Part shown: piece by piece, positions 25,527 through 34,155 of the stretch
Position numbering within the stretch: the stretch's first letter is position 1
Layout of the letters: the number at the start of each line of letters is the position of its first letter
Assembly (NCBI GenBank): GCA_963825575.1
Contig: CAWGUB010000006.1
Location: 189,259 to 253,258 of the forward strand
Direction: 5' to 3'
DNA: 64,000 nt
DNA from: JAFDBW01 sp963825575
Lineage (GTDB): Bacteria > Desulfobacterota > Desulfuromonadia > Desulfuromonadales > BM103
Translations under genes and position numbers: made by a program
Notes under the pieces: model-generated
The model's database searches: none
What the model was told of the DNA's origin: nothing
The model's input: the letters and a program-made list of their open reading frames with translations, nothing else

Positions 25527-26125
25527 TGATCTACCCGCTGCAATCCTTGAAGGTTCTCTTTTTGTTTCTGACGCTGTGCACGGTTTTTACCCCATTGAGC
25601 CTGCATGCTTTTGCCCCGGCCAAGGGGATGTTCCTGGTTGCCGATGAGGGGATGGTCGATCCACGGTTCAAGGCCCGGGTGATCCTGCTCATCCAGCATG
25701 ATGCCAATGGCTCCGCAGGGCTGATCGTTAACCGAAGCAGCAGGCTGCAGCTGAACGCTGTGCTGCCGAAAGAGTCACAACTTGACCTGCAGGGCAGGAC
25801 TCTCTCATACGGTGGGCCGGTCGAACCGAATACCCTGCTCGCCCTGGTCAAGGTGCACAGGAACCCCCCTGAACCGGCCGAAGAAATCCTCACCGGCCTC
25901 TACTTAACGGGAGTCGGAGTTCTGGATGTGTGGCCTGACTTCGATGGCGAAGTGATCAACTACCGTGCGTTTGTCGGGTATACCGGATGGGCTCCGGGAC
26001 AACTGAATCACGAAATGCAGCGCGGCAGCTGGCATGTTGTCCCGGCGGATGAGGACAGTGTCTTTGCCGGGCGGGATGAAACGTTATGGGAAAGTCTGAA
26101 CAGCAGGGTTGGTGCAGGGGAATGA
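25526..26125 (+). CDS. YqgE/AlgH-family protein with a signal peptide
   Basis: UPF0301 (YqgE/AlgH, DUF179) core from about residue 30: KGMFLVADEGMVDPRF, VILLIQHDANGSAGLIVNR, SYGGPV and YTGWAPGQLNHEMQRGSWHVV. Typical YqgE proteins are about 185 residues, cytosolic and start at the core. This one (199 residues) begins with a hydrophobic stretch LKVLFLFLTLCTVF and a possible cleavage site near LHAFA, suggesting export. It is translationally coupled to mltA, which supports a periplasmic role. Function of the family is unknown. Confidence 0.88.
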   Translation: MIYPLQSLKVLFLFLTLCTVFTPLSLHAFAPAKGMFLVADEGMVDPRFKARVILLIQHDANGSAGLIVNRSSRLQLNAVLPKESQLDLQGRTLSYGGPVEPNTLLALVKVHRNPPEPAEEILTGLYLTGVGVLDVWPDFDGEVINYRAFVGYTGWAPGQLNHEMQRGSWHVVPADEDSVFAGRDETLWESLNSRVGAGE

Positions 26126-26158
26126 TCGCCTGATCATGCTCTTCTGCTCTGCGCCGGT

Positions 26159-26869
26159 TTAACCCAGTCGCTTGAGGAGCCCCTTGACGACCGCATCGAG
26201 CCGGGCCTGGTCTTCTTCAAGGAGATTCAGAAAACGCAATCCGCCCAGTTGCAGGCCGTTGCTCTGCTCCTCCCCGATCCAGATGACCTCGGCAAGGCCA
26301 CAGATGATCCCTTGCTTGTCTCCGATCGACAAATAGACCAGGGCCAGCTCAGCCATGTTGACCGGGGGCTGCATGGGCAGGCGGATTCCGCCACCGGCAA
26401 GGTTGACCAGATATTTGTTGAATTCGGTGAACTCTGCGGCGGAAACTCCGGATTTGATCTTGTCCAGGTGTTCGCGCCAGAGCCGGCGCATTTCCGAGAG
26501 ATTGCCCTCGCTGCGTTTGAGCCCCACCCAGGCGTTGACGTCAACGCGTGGGTAAATCCGGCGAGAGATAAACTCCAGGTCCCCTTCAAACTCCAGTCGG
26601 ATGTCTTGGCTGCTGATTTTCTCGACGAACGATGCGGTCAGGCGCAAACCCATCCCCTTGCTGTCGGTCATGACCTCGAACTTCATCTCTGGTTCGAAAG
26701 GGTAGGAGTCGGCGGCATCCGAGCCGTAGGGCAGGGCCAGGTCCAGCTGCATCGGCTGGCTGCTCATGGCATAGCCGGAGATCGTATCCACGGCAGGCGG
26801 CTCCTCATCGCTGTAGAGCCGCTTGATAAAAACCTTCTGCCCTTTATTGAAGTATTTCCCGAATGACAT
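26159..26869 (-). CDS. PilZ-like domain protein
   Basis: A 236-residue cytosolic protein with YcgR-like architecture. An N-terminal beta domain (1-110) is followed by a PilZ-like part. The arginine motif (SRRIYPRVDV, about 103-112) is present. The second motif reads NLAGGGIRL instead of the consensus [D/N]xSxxG, so cyclic di-GMP binding is likely but not certain. Distal gene of a quinone-reductase, shikimate-kinase, PilZ run on the minus strand (30-bp gap). Confidence 0.75.
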   Translation of the reverse strand: MSFGKYFNKGQKVFIKRLYSDEEPPAVDTISGYAMSSQPMQLDLALPYGSDAADSYPFEPEMKFEVMTDSKGMGLRLTASFVEKISSQDIRLEFEGDLEFISRRIYPRVDVNAWVGLKRSEGNLSEMRRLWREHLDKIKSGVSAAEFTEFNKYLVNLAGGGIRLPMQPPVNMAELALVYLSIGDKQGIICGLAEVIWIGEEQSNGLQLGGLRFLNLLEEDQARLDAVVKGLLKRLG

Positions 26870-26899
26870 ATAGCTCAGAGTTATAGGTTGTCGGTCTGC

Positions 26900-27412
26900 T
26901 TATCCGCAGACCTGTTCTTCGATTGCCGCAGCAACGGCTTCCACCGTCATCCCGGCGCCCGAAATTGTTATTTCAGCGAAGTTTTTATAAAGCGGCTGGC
27001 GCTCCAGGTAAAGTTGTTCGTAGCTTTCACCCGGGCCAATAACCAGGCCGCGGGTGTCCATGTCATGGACTCTGGTCAGCAATTCTTCCAGCGGGATGTC
27101 GATGAAGACGAGCTGTCCCAGCGCCCTGAGGCGGTCCATGGCCCGCGCACTATACACCGCAGAACCTCCTGTTGCAACTACGCTGTGAGTGGTTTCCAGG
27201 CCACAGAGGTTGTCCGCCTCGAGCTCCTTGAATCTCTCCATTCCTTCGCGAGCGATGATCTCCTGCAGACGACCGCGCTGTTTGGTCTGCAGCAGCAGGT
27301 CGGTGTCGATAAAGTTGTACCCGAGGCGTTTTGCCAAGAGTACGCCAACCGTGCTCTTGCCGGCACCGGGCATGCCGATCAGGATAATATTCAGGGCACA
27401 ATCTGTACGCAT
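26900..27412 (-). CDS. aroK: Shikimate kinase family protein
   Basis: A 170-residue P-loop kinase of the shikimate kinase fold (IILIGMPGAGKSTVGVLLA; FIDTDLLLQ). Two substrate-site motifs differ from classical AroK: FRxxE reads FKELE, and the GGG of motif three reads GGSAV. This resembles a divergent paralogue seen in Geobacter-like genomes. It may be the only shikimate kinase or act on another small alcohol. Phosphorylation of shikimate is the default reading. Start ATG 27412, 19 bp after the upstream gene. Confidence 0.75.
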   Translation of the reverse strand: MRTDCALNIILIGMPGAGKSTVGVLLAKRLGYNFIDTDLLLQTKQRGRLQEIIAREGMERFKELEADNLCGLETTHSVVATGGSAVYSARAMDRLRALGQLVFIDIPLEELLTRVHDMDTRGLVIGPGESYEQLYLERQPLYKNFAEITISGAGMTVEAVAAAIEEQVCG

Positions 27413-27431
27413 GCGTTTCTAAAGCCTCACG

Positions 27432-28427
27432 TCAGTCAGAAATTTTCAAGACGATCTTGCCGAAGTGCTTGTCCTCTTCCATCATCCGATGGGCTTCGAT
27501 CACCTCGTCGATGGTAAAGGCTTTTTCGATGATTGGGACGATGGTGCGATCGGCGAATTTCGGCAAGGCGCGCCGGGTGAACTCGGTGACGATCTCGGCT
27601 TTTTCCGGCACTGGACGGGAGCGCAGCACCGAGCCGATGATCTGCTGGCGTTTGACCATCATCAGGGCCAGGTTGAGCTCGGCCTTGATGCCGCTGATGA
27701 CCCCGATCAGCACCAGTTTGCCCTTGTAGGCGAGCGACTTCATATTCGGGCCCAGGTACTTGGCACCGACATGGTCGAGGATCAGGTCAACACCCTTCTT
27801 GTTCGTGTACTCCTTGACGATCTCGGTAAAGTCCGGATTCTCAATGTAGTTGATGACCATGTCGGCACCGAGCTCACTGACCCGGTCCAGCTTGGTCGGA
27901 TGGGCCGTGACGATCAGCTTGCTGTTCGGCGTCAACGCTTTGCTGAGTTGGATCGCCGCCGTGTTGACGCCGCCACCGCCACCGTGGAAGATCGCAGTCT
28001 GACCGTCCTGGAAGTTGCCGATCATGAAGACGTTGAGGAACGCGGTAATGTAGGATTCGCAGATGCAGGCAGCCTCTTCGAAGCTGACGCTGTCTGGGAT
28101 GTGCATCAGGTGGCTGGCGTAAGCCACGGCGTACTCGGCGTAACCGCCGCCGCCGACCAGGCTGATAACCCGGTCGCCAACGTTCCATCCTGATACTCCC
28201 TGGCCGATTTCCGCGATGGTCCCTGATACTTCGAGGCCGAGGATCTCTGAGTCTCCGGGAGGGGGCGGGTAGTTGCCCTGGCGCTGGACCAGGTCAGGGC
28301 GGTTGATCGAGGTGGCAACCACCTTGACCAGGACTTCGCCCTCTTTCGGGGTCGGCTTGTCGACTTCGCCGATCTTGAGTACCTCCACGCCGCCGAATTC
28401 ATCCATCAATACTGCTTTCATCTTCAA
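27432..28427 (-). CDS. NAD(P)H quinone oxidoreductase, PIG3-like
   Basis: A 331-residue zinc-independent medium-chain dehydrogenase/reductase. SINRPDLVQRQGNYPPPPG is the signature of the quinone oxidoreductase PIG3/TP53I3 branch. The nucleotide-binding loop is unusual: FHGGGGGVNTAAIQL with five glycines. It probably reduces quinones or reactive alkenals with NADPH. First gene of the run with aroK and the PilZ protein. Confidence 0.88.
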   Translation of the reverse strand: MKMKAVLMDEFGGVEVLKIGEVDKPTPKEGEVLVKVVATSINRPDLVQRQGNYPPPPGDSEILGLEVSGTIAEIGQGVSGWNVGDRVISLVGGGGYAEYAVAYASHLMHIPDSVSFEEAACICESYITAFLNVFMIGNFQDGQTAIFHGGGGGVNTAAIQLSKALTPNSKLIVTAHPTKLDRVSELGADMVINYIENPDFTEIVKEYTNKKGVDLILDHVGAKYLGPNMKSLAYKGKLVLIGVISGIKAELNLALMMVKRQQIIGSVLRSRPVPEKAEIVTEFTRRALPKFADRTIVPIIEKAFTIDEVIEAHRMMEEDKHFGKIVLKISD

Positions 28428-28463
28428 TCTCCTTTATAAATCCTGTCTGTTTATTTCATACCG

Positions 28464-28565
28464 GCCACCAAGTCACTAAGACACAAAGTATATTAAATCG
28501 TCAGGTTTTATCCATAAGTTTACCGCAGTATTTGCCTTTGCTTTGAGCCTTGGGGTCTTCGTGGC
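28464..28565. repeat. CCACCAAG...CTTCGTGGC inverted repeat
   Basis: GCCACCAAGTCACTAAGACA (from 28464) and its imperfect inverse (28541-28565, ending CTTCGTGGC) flank about 50 bp between two minus-strand genes. Same family as 39701-39819 and 53381-53404. Confidence 0.55.
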
Positions 28566-28570
28566 AAATC

Positions 28571-29278
28571 TTATTCCCCCTGGTTGCGTTCAAATCGATA
28601 ACCTCGCCCCCGCACCGTCAGGAAGTGCCGGGGGGTGGTCGGGTCCTGCTCAAAATATTTGCGCAGCCTGACCACAAAGTTGTCGAGGGTGCGGGTTTCG
28701 GTGTCTTCTGCCAGGCCCCACACCGATCTCAGCAACTCGGCACGGGTCAGGGTTTCTCCTTCACGGGCAAAGAAGGTCTCCAGCATGCGGCCTTCGAGTT
28801 CGGTGAGTCGGATTGCACCGTTGGCCGTGTCTGCCTGGAGGTTCTTCAGGTCGACACGGTTGCCGTCGAACTGGTAATTCTCATCCCTGCTTAAGTCTGG
28901 TTGATACCACGCCGATCGCTTCAGCATGCCGCTGATCCGCAACAGGAACTCTTCGAGGTTGAATGGCTTGCTCAAGTAGTCGTCGGCGCCAACCTGCAGA
29001 CCTTTAACCCGGTTCTGCTCTTCGCCCAGAGCGGTGAGAATGAGGATCGGCAGCTGCGGCGAGGTCTTGCGCATCTGTTGGCAAAGGTCTATGCCGTGGC
29101 TGTCGGGCAGCATCAGGTCGAGAACGACCAGGTCGAACTGCTCGCTGGCGAAGATCTGCATGGCGGCGGCCCCGGTCTCCGCGTGAGTGACATGGTAGCC
29201 TTCCCGTTCCAGGTTGAAAACCAGGCCCTGGGCGATATGTTCTTCGTCTTCGACGAGCAGGATACGTGGTGGCTTCAT
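28571..29278 (-). CDS. OmpR-family response regulator
   Basis: A 235-residue two-component regulator. The receiver (1-118) has LLVEDEEH, the phosphorylated Asp in VVLDLMLPDSHG, LTALGEE and SKPFN. The winged-helix domain (about 130-230) has LTELEGRMLETF, ETRTLDNFVVRLRKYF and TVRGRGYRF. The start is ATG 29278, which overlaps the end of the kinase gene upstream (ATGA). Targets are unknown. Confidence 0.94.
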   Translation of the reverse strand: MKPPRILLVEDEEHIAQGLVFNLEREGYHVTHAETGAAAMQIFASEQFDLVVLDLMLPDSHGIDLCQQMRKTSPQLPILILTALGEEQNRVKGLQVGADDYLSKPFNLEEFLLRISGMLKRSAWYQPDLSRDENYQFDGNRVDLKNLQADTANGAIRLTELEGRMLETFFAREGETLTRAELLRSVWGLAEDTETRTLDNFVVRLRKYFEQDPTTPRHFLTVRGRGYRFERNQGE

Positions 29279-30246
29279 GAGGTCTCCGCAGTGTCCGGCA
29301 GTGGTGCTAACGGCAGACAAATTTTGAAGGTAGTGCCCTGGCCCTGGCCCTGGCTTTCCACCTTGACCTGACCGTGATGGCGGCGGACGATGGCGTGCAC
29401 GATGAACAAGCCGAGCCCTGTGCCACGAATGTTCTCATCCTTGCGGCGGATGCGGTAGAACATGTTGAAGATTTTTTTCTGCTCGTAGGATTCAATGCCG
29501 CGGCCTTGGTCGGCGATGGCCAGGCAGCACTTCTTTGCTTCCATGCCAAGGCTCACGGTAATCCTCGGGGATTTGTCAGAGTAGAGGATCGCGTTTTCCA
29601 GCAGGTTGCGCAAAACCGTCTCCATCGAGTCCTGGTCGATGGCCGCATGGATGCCCGGGGTGATCTCCATGGTCAGCTTGCCGGCCTTGGGCAAGGCAAA
29701 CTGCCGGGTACGGAAATATTTTTCGATGAAGGCGCTGAAATCGATCGTCTGCAGGTCCAGCCGCCAGTGCTTTTGCTCCACCCGGCTGGCTGAAAGGAGG
29801 TTGTCAATCAGGCCGTTCAATCGGGTCGCATCGCTCAACATCGTTTCGAGGAAAACCGCCAGTTTTTCCGGTGGCGGCTGGTGGCGGCGAATGGTTTCCA
29901 GATGCAGCTGCAGCGAGGCCAGCGGAGATTTCAGCTCGTGGGTGACCTGGGAGATGAAATGGCGTTGTTCCCGGACCAGGGCGGACTGCTTCTTCCAGTA
30001 GAGGAAGATTACGTAAACACCCACCAGGATTGAAACCAGCAGCAGCAGGCCTTCGGTCAGAATCAGCCAGTCCGGGCCGCCTACCAGCAGTTCAGGGCTG
30101 TACTTCTCCGCCAGCTGTCGCAACTCGCGATGATTGCCGAGGAACCAGTTCAGCCAGACAATGACCACCAGGACCCATGCCAGCTGGATGCCGATAAACG
30201 CCATGAGCGGGTTAAATATGCGTTTCAACCACTTCATAAGCGACAT
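29275..30246 (-). CDS. Sensor histidine kinase
   Basis: A membrane kinase of about 323 residues. Two helices (about 14-35 and 63-85) enclose a short periplasmic loop of under 30 residues, so it may sense membrane state or a partner rather than a soluble ligand. The H-box is ISQVTHELKSPLASL. N, G1, F and G2 boxes follow (NLLENAILYSDK, DQGRGI, FNMFYRIRR, GTGLGLFIV). Cognate to the coupled OmpR regulator. ATG 30246 or 30237 are both possible. Confidence 0.92.
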   Translation of the reverse strand: MSLMKWLKRIFNPLMAFIGIQLAWVLVVIVWLNWFLGNHRELRQLAEKYSPELLVGGPDWLILTEGLLLLVSILVGVYVIFLYWKKQSALVREQRHFISQVTHELKSPLASLQLHLETIRRHQPPPEKLAVFLETMLSDATRLNGLIDNLLSASRVEQKHWRLDLQTIDFSAFIEKYFRTRQFALPKAGKLTMEITPGIHAAIDQDSMETVLRNLLENAILYSDKSPRITVSLGMEAKKCCLAIADQGRGIESYEQKKIFNMFYRIRRKDENIRGTGLGLFIVHAIVRRHHGQVKVESQGQGQGTTFKICLPLAPLPDTAETS

Positions 30247-30459
30247 TTTTACCATTACCGACAGCAGTCGACAAGGAGAAACCAGCTTTAATCTTAAGTC
30301 GTAAGCTGCATGAAAGATTAGATTATAGGAGAAGGTCAGGGTCGCACTATGCGGAAGATTTTACAGAAGTATTACATATTGACAGAGGCCTCTCTGTTAA
30401 AATCAATCAAGCATTTAAGGCATATTGCCAAAGATTAATCTGAAGTTCCAGGAGTCTCA

Positions 30460-31533
30460 ATGCGCATCGGTAAACATGAAGTTCCCTATCCCCTGATCCA
30501 GGGCGGCATGGCTGTCCGTGTATCGGGGCATCGCCTGGCCGGCAACGTGGCCCGCTGCGGCGGCATTGGCCTGGTGGCCACAGCGGGGATCGGCATCAAC
30601 ACTCCGCGTTTCAAGGGTGACAACTATTTTGCCGCGGAGCCTCTGGCACTCAAGGATGAATTGGCCAAGGCCTACGAAATTGCGCCGGATGGCGTGATCG
30701 GCACCAACTGCATGGTCGCGGTCACCGATTATGCCGAGCTGGTCAAGGCTTCCTGTGAAGGTGGCGCCAAGCTGATCGTCAGTGGTGCCGGCCTGCCCAT
30801 GAACCTGCCGGAGCTGACCGCCGACTGGCCGGACGTGGCCCTGGTGCCGATTGTTTCTTCGGTCAAGGCCGCCGAACTGATCACCCGCAAATGGCACAAA
30901 AGCTACGGTCGCCTGCCAGACGCCGTGGTGGTCGAAGACCCCGACACTGCGGGTGGCCATCTTGGTGAGAAACTGGAAAATATCGGTGTTGGCAAATATG
31001 ATCAGTACGCGACGGTGCGCGGCGTCAAGGCTTATCTTCGCGAGACATGGAAACTTGATGTCCCGGTTATTGCTGCGGGCGGCATCTGGGACCTGGCCGA
31101 TTTCGAAAATGCCATGGCTCAGGGCGCCGACGGCGTGCAGATGGGGACCCGTTTTGTCTGTACCGAAGAGTGTGACGCCGATGATGCCTTCAAGCAGGCA
31201 TACCTGAACTGCAGCAAGGAAGATATCGGGCTGATCATGAGCCCGGCGGGTCTGCCGGGCCGGGCGCTGGTGGCCAATGTCCCGGCGATACGTGAACGTG
31301 ACCTGGAGATGACGCCAAGATGTCCGACCGGTTGCCTGCGTAAGTGTACTTACAAGTCTGAACAGGAACGCTTCTGTATCGTCCATGCCCTTGATCGTGC
31401 ACAAAGGGGCGACATGGAAACCGGACTGGTGTTCTGCGGCAGCAATGCCTGGAAAGCCACGCGCATTGAAACGGTCCAGGGTATTTTCGACGAGCTCTTC
31501 CATGACGATGTCCCCCAAGCCATATGCGGATGA
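30460..31533 (+). CDS. Nitronate monooxygenase-like flavin oxidoreductase
   Basis: A 357-residue FMN TIM-barrel of the 2-nitropropane dioxygenase/NAD(P)H-flavin reductase family. IQGGMAVRVSG and GGIGLVA mark the N-terminus. VIAAGGIWDLADFENAMAQGADGVQMGTRF is the phosphate-binding region (shown in part). The C-terminus carries a cysteine-rich block TPRCPTGCLRKCTY plus a later FCIV, not present in classical nitronate monooxygenases and possibly a metal site. In anaerobes members of this subgroup are often near fatty-acid genes; none are here. Substrate unknown. Confidence 0.85.
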   Translation: MRIGKHEVPYPLIQGGMAVRVSGHRLAGNVARCGGIGLVATAGIGINTPRFKGDNYFAAEPLALKDELAKAYEIAPDGVIGTNCMVAVTDYAELVKASCEGGAKLIVSGAGLPMNLPELTADWPDVALVPIVSSVKAAELITRKWHKSYGRLPDAVVVEDPDTAGGHLGEKLENIGVGKYDQYATVRGVKAYLRETWKLDVPVIAAGGIWDLADFENAMAQGADGVQMGTRFVCTEECDADDAFKQAYLNCSKEDIGLIMSPAGLPGRALVANVPAIRERDLEMTPRCPTGCLRKCTYKSEQERFCIVHALDRAQRGDMETGLVFCGSNAWKATRIETVQGIFDELFHDDVPQAICG

Positions 31534-31553
31534 TGCTCCCGCGTCCTTAAACG

Positions 31554-31586
31554 TTGAAAGGCAGCCTTTAGGCTGCCTTTTTTATG
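31554..31586 (+). terminator. Terminator after the flavin oxidoreductase gene
   Basis: Arms AAAGGCAGCC and GGCTGCCTTT with a short TTTA loop, followed by T's. 20 bp after the stop. Confidence 0.9.
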
Positions 31587-31731
31587 TCAACTTAATCCAG
31601 CACAAAACCACCTGTTCAGGCTTTGGAAATATCCCTATAGCCCTTGTCAGGCCAGCTTGTTCTGTTGTAGTATCACAGGATGTGGTTCGGGATAACCCCG
31701 AACCTCATTCTTTTCTTGAGGAGTTGCTACA

Positions 31732-32829
31732 ATGGCGAAAAAGGAAGAGTTCATTCCCAAGTGGATTGCCTGGGAGTCGACCCAGCGCTGCAACCTTAAC
31801 TGCGTACACTGCCGCTGCTCGTCCGACATGGATGCCGCGGTCGGCGATTTCAATACCGAAGAGGCGTACAAACTGATTGACGACATCTGCGAAGTCAGTA
31901 CCCCGGTCATGGTCCTGTCAGGTGGTGAACCGCTGTTGCGCAAGGATATCTTTGACATCGCCCGTTACGGTACCAGTAAGGGACTGCGCATGTGCATCGC
32001 AACCAACGGGACCCTGATCACCGACGAAATCTGTCAGCAGATGAAGGAAGCCGACATCAAGATGGTCTCGCTTTCTCTCGATGGCTCGACAGCTGAAATT
32101 CATGATAACTTCCGTGCCTGCCCCGGAGCCTTCGAAGGCGTCGTGCGTGGCGCCGAGACACTCAAACGCAACGGCATAAAGTTCCTGATCAACTCGTCGT
32201 TCACCAAGCGCAACCAGCACGATATTGCCGCGACGTTCAAGGTGGCCAAGGGCCTCGGATCGACAGCCTGGTACATGTTCATGATCGTGCCGACCGGGCG
32301 TGGCGAAGAGATCATGAACGAACTGATCTCGCCGGATGATTACGAGGAAATTCTCTCCTGGCACTACGAGCAGGAGAAGGGTGAAGACGATATTCTGATG
32401 CGGCCGACCTGCGCGCCGCACTATTATCGCATCGTGCCGCAGATGGCCAAGGCCGAAGGTGTCGATTTCAAACGCCGCAGCCTGACGTTCTCCACCGGTG
32501 GCGGCAAAGGCTGCATCGCTGCCCAGACGATCTGCCTGATCGATTGCTTCGGCAACCTCAAGCCCTGTTCCTATTTCCACTCGTCGGTCGGCAACGTCAA
32601 GCAGATCCCGTTCAAGGAACTCTGGTTCAACAGCAAGACTTTCAATGACCTGCGTGATTTCAAGAAGTACAAGGGCAAATGCGGTGAATGCGAATTCATC
32701 AACGTCTGCGGTGGTTGCCGCGCCCGAGCCGACGCGGTTTACGGCGATTACATGGAAGAAGAGCCGTTCTGCAACTACATCCCCAATCGCACCCGCAAGC
32801 GGATGGAGAAGGAAGCCGCTGAAAGATAG
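31732..32829 (+). CDS. ahbD: Radical SAM heme biosynthesis protein, AhbD-like
   Basis: A 365-residue radical SAM enzyme with a C-terminal SPASM domain. The SAM cluster motif is C20-NLN-C24-VH-C27. SGGEPLLRKD and the C-terminal cysteines in GKCGECEFINVCGGCRARA and EEPFC match the AhbD/NirJ group. AhbD oxidatively decarboxylates two propionates of Fe-coproporphyrin III to give heme b. It is followed by hemE and hemH, so its place in heme synthesis is secure. Whether it is AhbD or a related decarboxylase is inference from its C-terminal motif. GAGGAG lies 9 nt upstream of the start. Confidence 0.85.
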   Translation: MAKKEEFIPKWIAWESTQRCNLNCVHCRCSSDMDAAVGDFNTEEAYKLIDDICEVSTPVMVLSGGEPLLRKDIFDIARYGTSKGLRMCIATNGTLITDEICQQMKEADIKMVSLSLDGSTAEIHDNFRACPGAFEGVVRGAETLKRNGIKFLINSSFTKRNQHDIAATFKVAKGLGSTAWYMFMIVPTGRGEEIMNELISPDDYEEILSWHYEQEKGEDDILMRPTCAPHYYRIVPQMAKAEGVDFKRRSLTFSTGGGKGCIAAQTICLIDCFGNLKPCSYFHSSVGNVKQIPFKELWFNSKTFNDLRDFKKYKGKCGECEFINVCGGCRARADAVYGDYMEEEPFCNYIPNRTRKRMEKEAAER

Positions 32830-33073
32830 TTGCTGGGGGCTTGGGTCTGGGGACTGGTTTGGCCAAACCCCCATCGACAGCCACTTAAAGTCGATCCCAA
32901 TGAAGAGGAGATGTTCTGCAACGACATCCCCAACCACACCCGCAAGTGGATGGAGAAGAAAGCATCGAAGAAAGCCAGCAAAGAGTGCTGGAGGTCAGGG
33001 ATGAGGGGCTGGTTTGGCCAGCCTCAAGCCCCCAGTCCCCAGCCCCCGAATTTAATATACAGGAGGCAACAAG
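32830..33073 (+). repeat. Degenerate duplicate of the ahbD 3' end between inverted G-rich repeats
   Basis: Positions about 32903-32975 repeat the last ~70 bp of ahbD: both read EEE-FCN-IP-TRK-MEK when translated. The duplicate is flanked by inverted CTGGGGGCTTGGG / CAAGCCCCCAG blocks (about 32833-32874 and 33003-33047), each with a TTTGGCC core. No independent gene is supported; it looks like the scar of a duplication or repeat insertion inside the ahbD-hemE operon. Confidence 0.7.
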
Positions 33074-34099
33074 ATGTCCCAAGACTATACGTTTCTGAAA
33101 GCCTGTCGCGGTGAAAAAACCGACTACACCCCGGTCTGGCTGATGCGCCAGGCCGGCCGTTATCTGCCCCAGTACATGGCAGTGCGCAAGAAGGTCACCT
33201 TCCTCGAATTGTGCAAGACTCCCGAGCTTGCCGCCGAAGTGACCATTCAGCCGATCGATTACCTGAATGCTGACGCGGCCATTCTGTTCTCAGACATCCT
33301 GACACCGGTCGAACCGATGGGGCTTAAGCTTGATTTCGTGCCCGGCCCGGTGTTCGAGAACCCGGTGCGCACCGAGGCTGATATCGATGCCCTGCGCATC
33401 CCGGTGATGGAAGAGGATGTTCCCTATGTCCTTGAGACGATCAAGATTCTGCGCCGCGAGTTTGAAGGCCGCGTACCCCTGATCGGTTTCGGCGGCGCGC
33501 CCTTTACGCTGGCCTGTTACATGGTTGAAGGGAAGGGGAGCAAGGACTTCGCCCAGATCAAGCGCTTGATGTACGGGGCGCCTGAGCTGTATGCCAAACT
33601 GATGGAGAAGATCACGGAAATGGACCGCCTGTACCTGAACGCCCAGATTACAGCCGGTGCCCAGACGATTCAGATCTTTGACACCTGGGGCGGCATCGTT
33701 TCGCCCCTCGACTATGAAAAATTCATCCTGCCCTACACGAAAAAGTTGATTGACGGCCTCGACCGCAGCGTGCCGATCATCCACTTCGTCAAGGGTGCCG
33801 GCACCATGCTCGATACTGTTGCCAAAGCCGGATCGGATGTCATGGGCCTCGACTGGCATGTCAACCTCGGCAAGGCCAGGGACATCATCGGCCCAGATAT
33901 TGCCGTACAGGGCAATCTCGACCCGACCGTGCTCTATGCGCCGAAAGAGCACATCGAGCGCGAGGTCAAGCGCATCCTCGACGAGAATGCCGGCCGACCG
34001 GGACACATCTTCAACCTTGGCCATGGTATCCTGCCGACGGTTGACCCCGAGCACGCCAAGTTCATGGTTGAATGCGTCCACAAACACAGCGGTAAATAA
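33074..34099 (+). CDS. hemE: Uroporphyrinogen III decarboxylase
   Basis: Removes four carboxyl groups from uroporphyrinogen III to give coproporphyrinogen III. 341 residues, family length. Signatures are WLMRQAGRYLPQY at the N-terminus and GFGGAPFTLACYMVEG. Active-site Asp is in ILFSDILTP, and FDTWGG and NLGHGILP follow. AGGAGG lies 7 nt before ATG 33074. Middle gene of the heme operon. Confidence 0.97.
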   Translation: MSQDYTFLKACRGEKTDYTPVWLMRQAGRYLPQYMAVRKKVTFLELCKTPELAAEVTIQPIDYLNADAAILFSDILTPVEPMGLKLDFVPGPVFENPVRTEADIDALRIPVMEEDVPYVLETIKILRREFEGRVPLIGFGGAPFTLACYMVEGKGSKDFAQIKRLMYGAPELYAKLMEKITEMDRLYLNAQITAGAQTIQIFDTWGGIVSPLDYEKFILPYTKKLIDGLDRSVPIIHFVKGAGTMLDTVAKAGSDVMGLDWHVNLGKARDIIGPDIAVQGNLDPTVLYAPKEHIEREVKRILDENAGRPGHIFNLGHGILPTVDPEHAKFMVECVHKHSGK

Positions 34100-34123
34100 C
34101 GAGGCGCGAAGTGCGAGGCGAGA

Positions 34124-34155
34124 AGAACCAGCCCCTAACCCCCAGCCCCCAGCCG
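34124..34155 (+). repeat. C-rich CCCCCAGCCCCCAG repeat at the hemH start
   Basis: A run of CCCCTAACCCCCAGCCCCCA lies between hemE and the conserved start of hemH. It is the same type as the blocks at 32833-32874 and 33003-33047. It overlaps the annotatable 5' end of hemH, which makes the long N-terminus suspect. Confidence 0.5.

Noticed and set aside
32830..33114. ORF of 94 codons between ahbD and hemE
   Set aside because: It is made of G-rich repeat, a degenerate copy of the ahbD tail and the hemE ribosome-binding region, and runs into hemE out of frame.
34111..34155. GTG start for hemH
   Set aside because: It would place a C-rich repeat-derived segment (NQPLTPSPQP) in front of the conserved ferrochelatase start; TTG 34156 fits the family better, though this is not certain.
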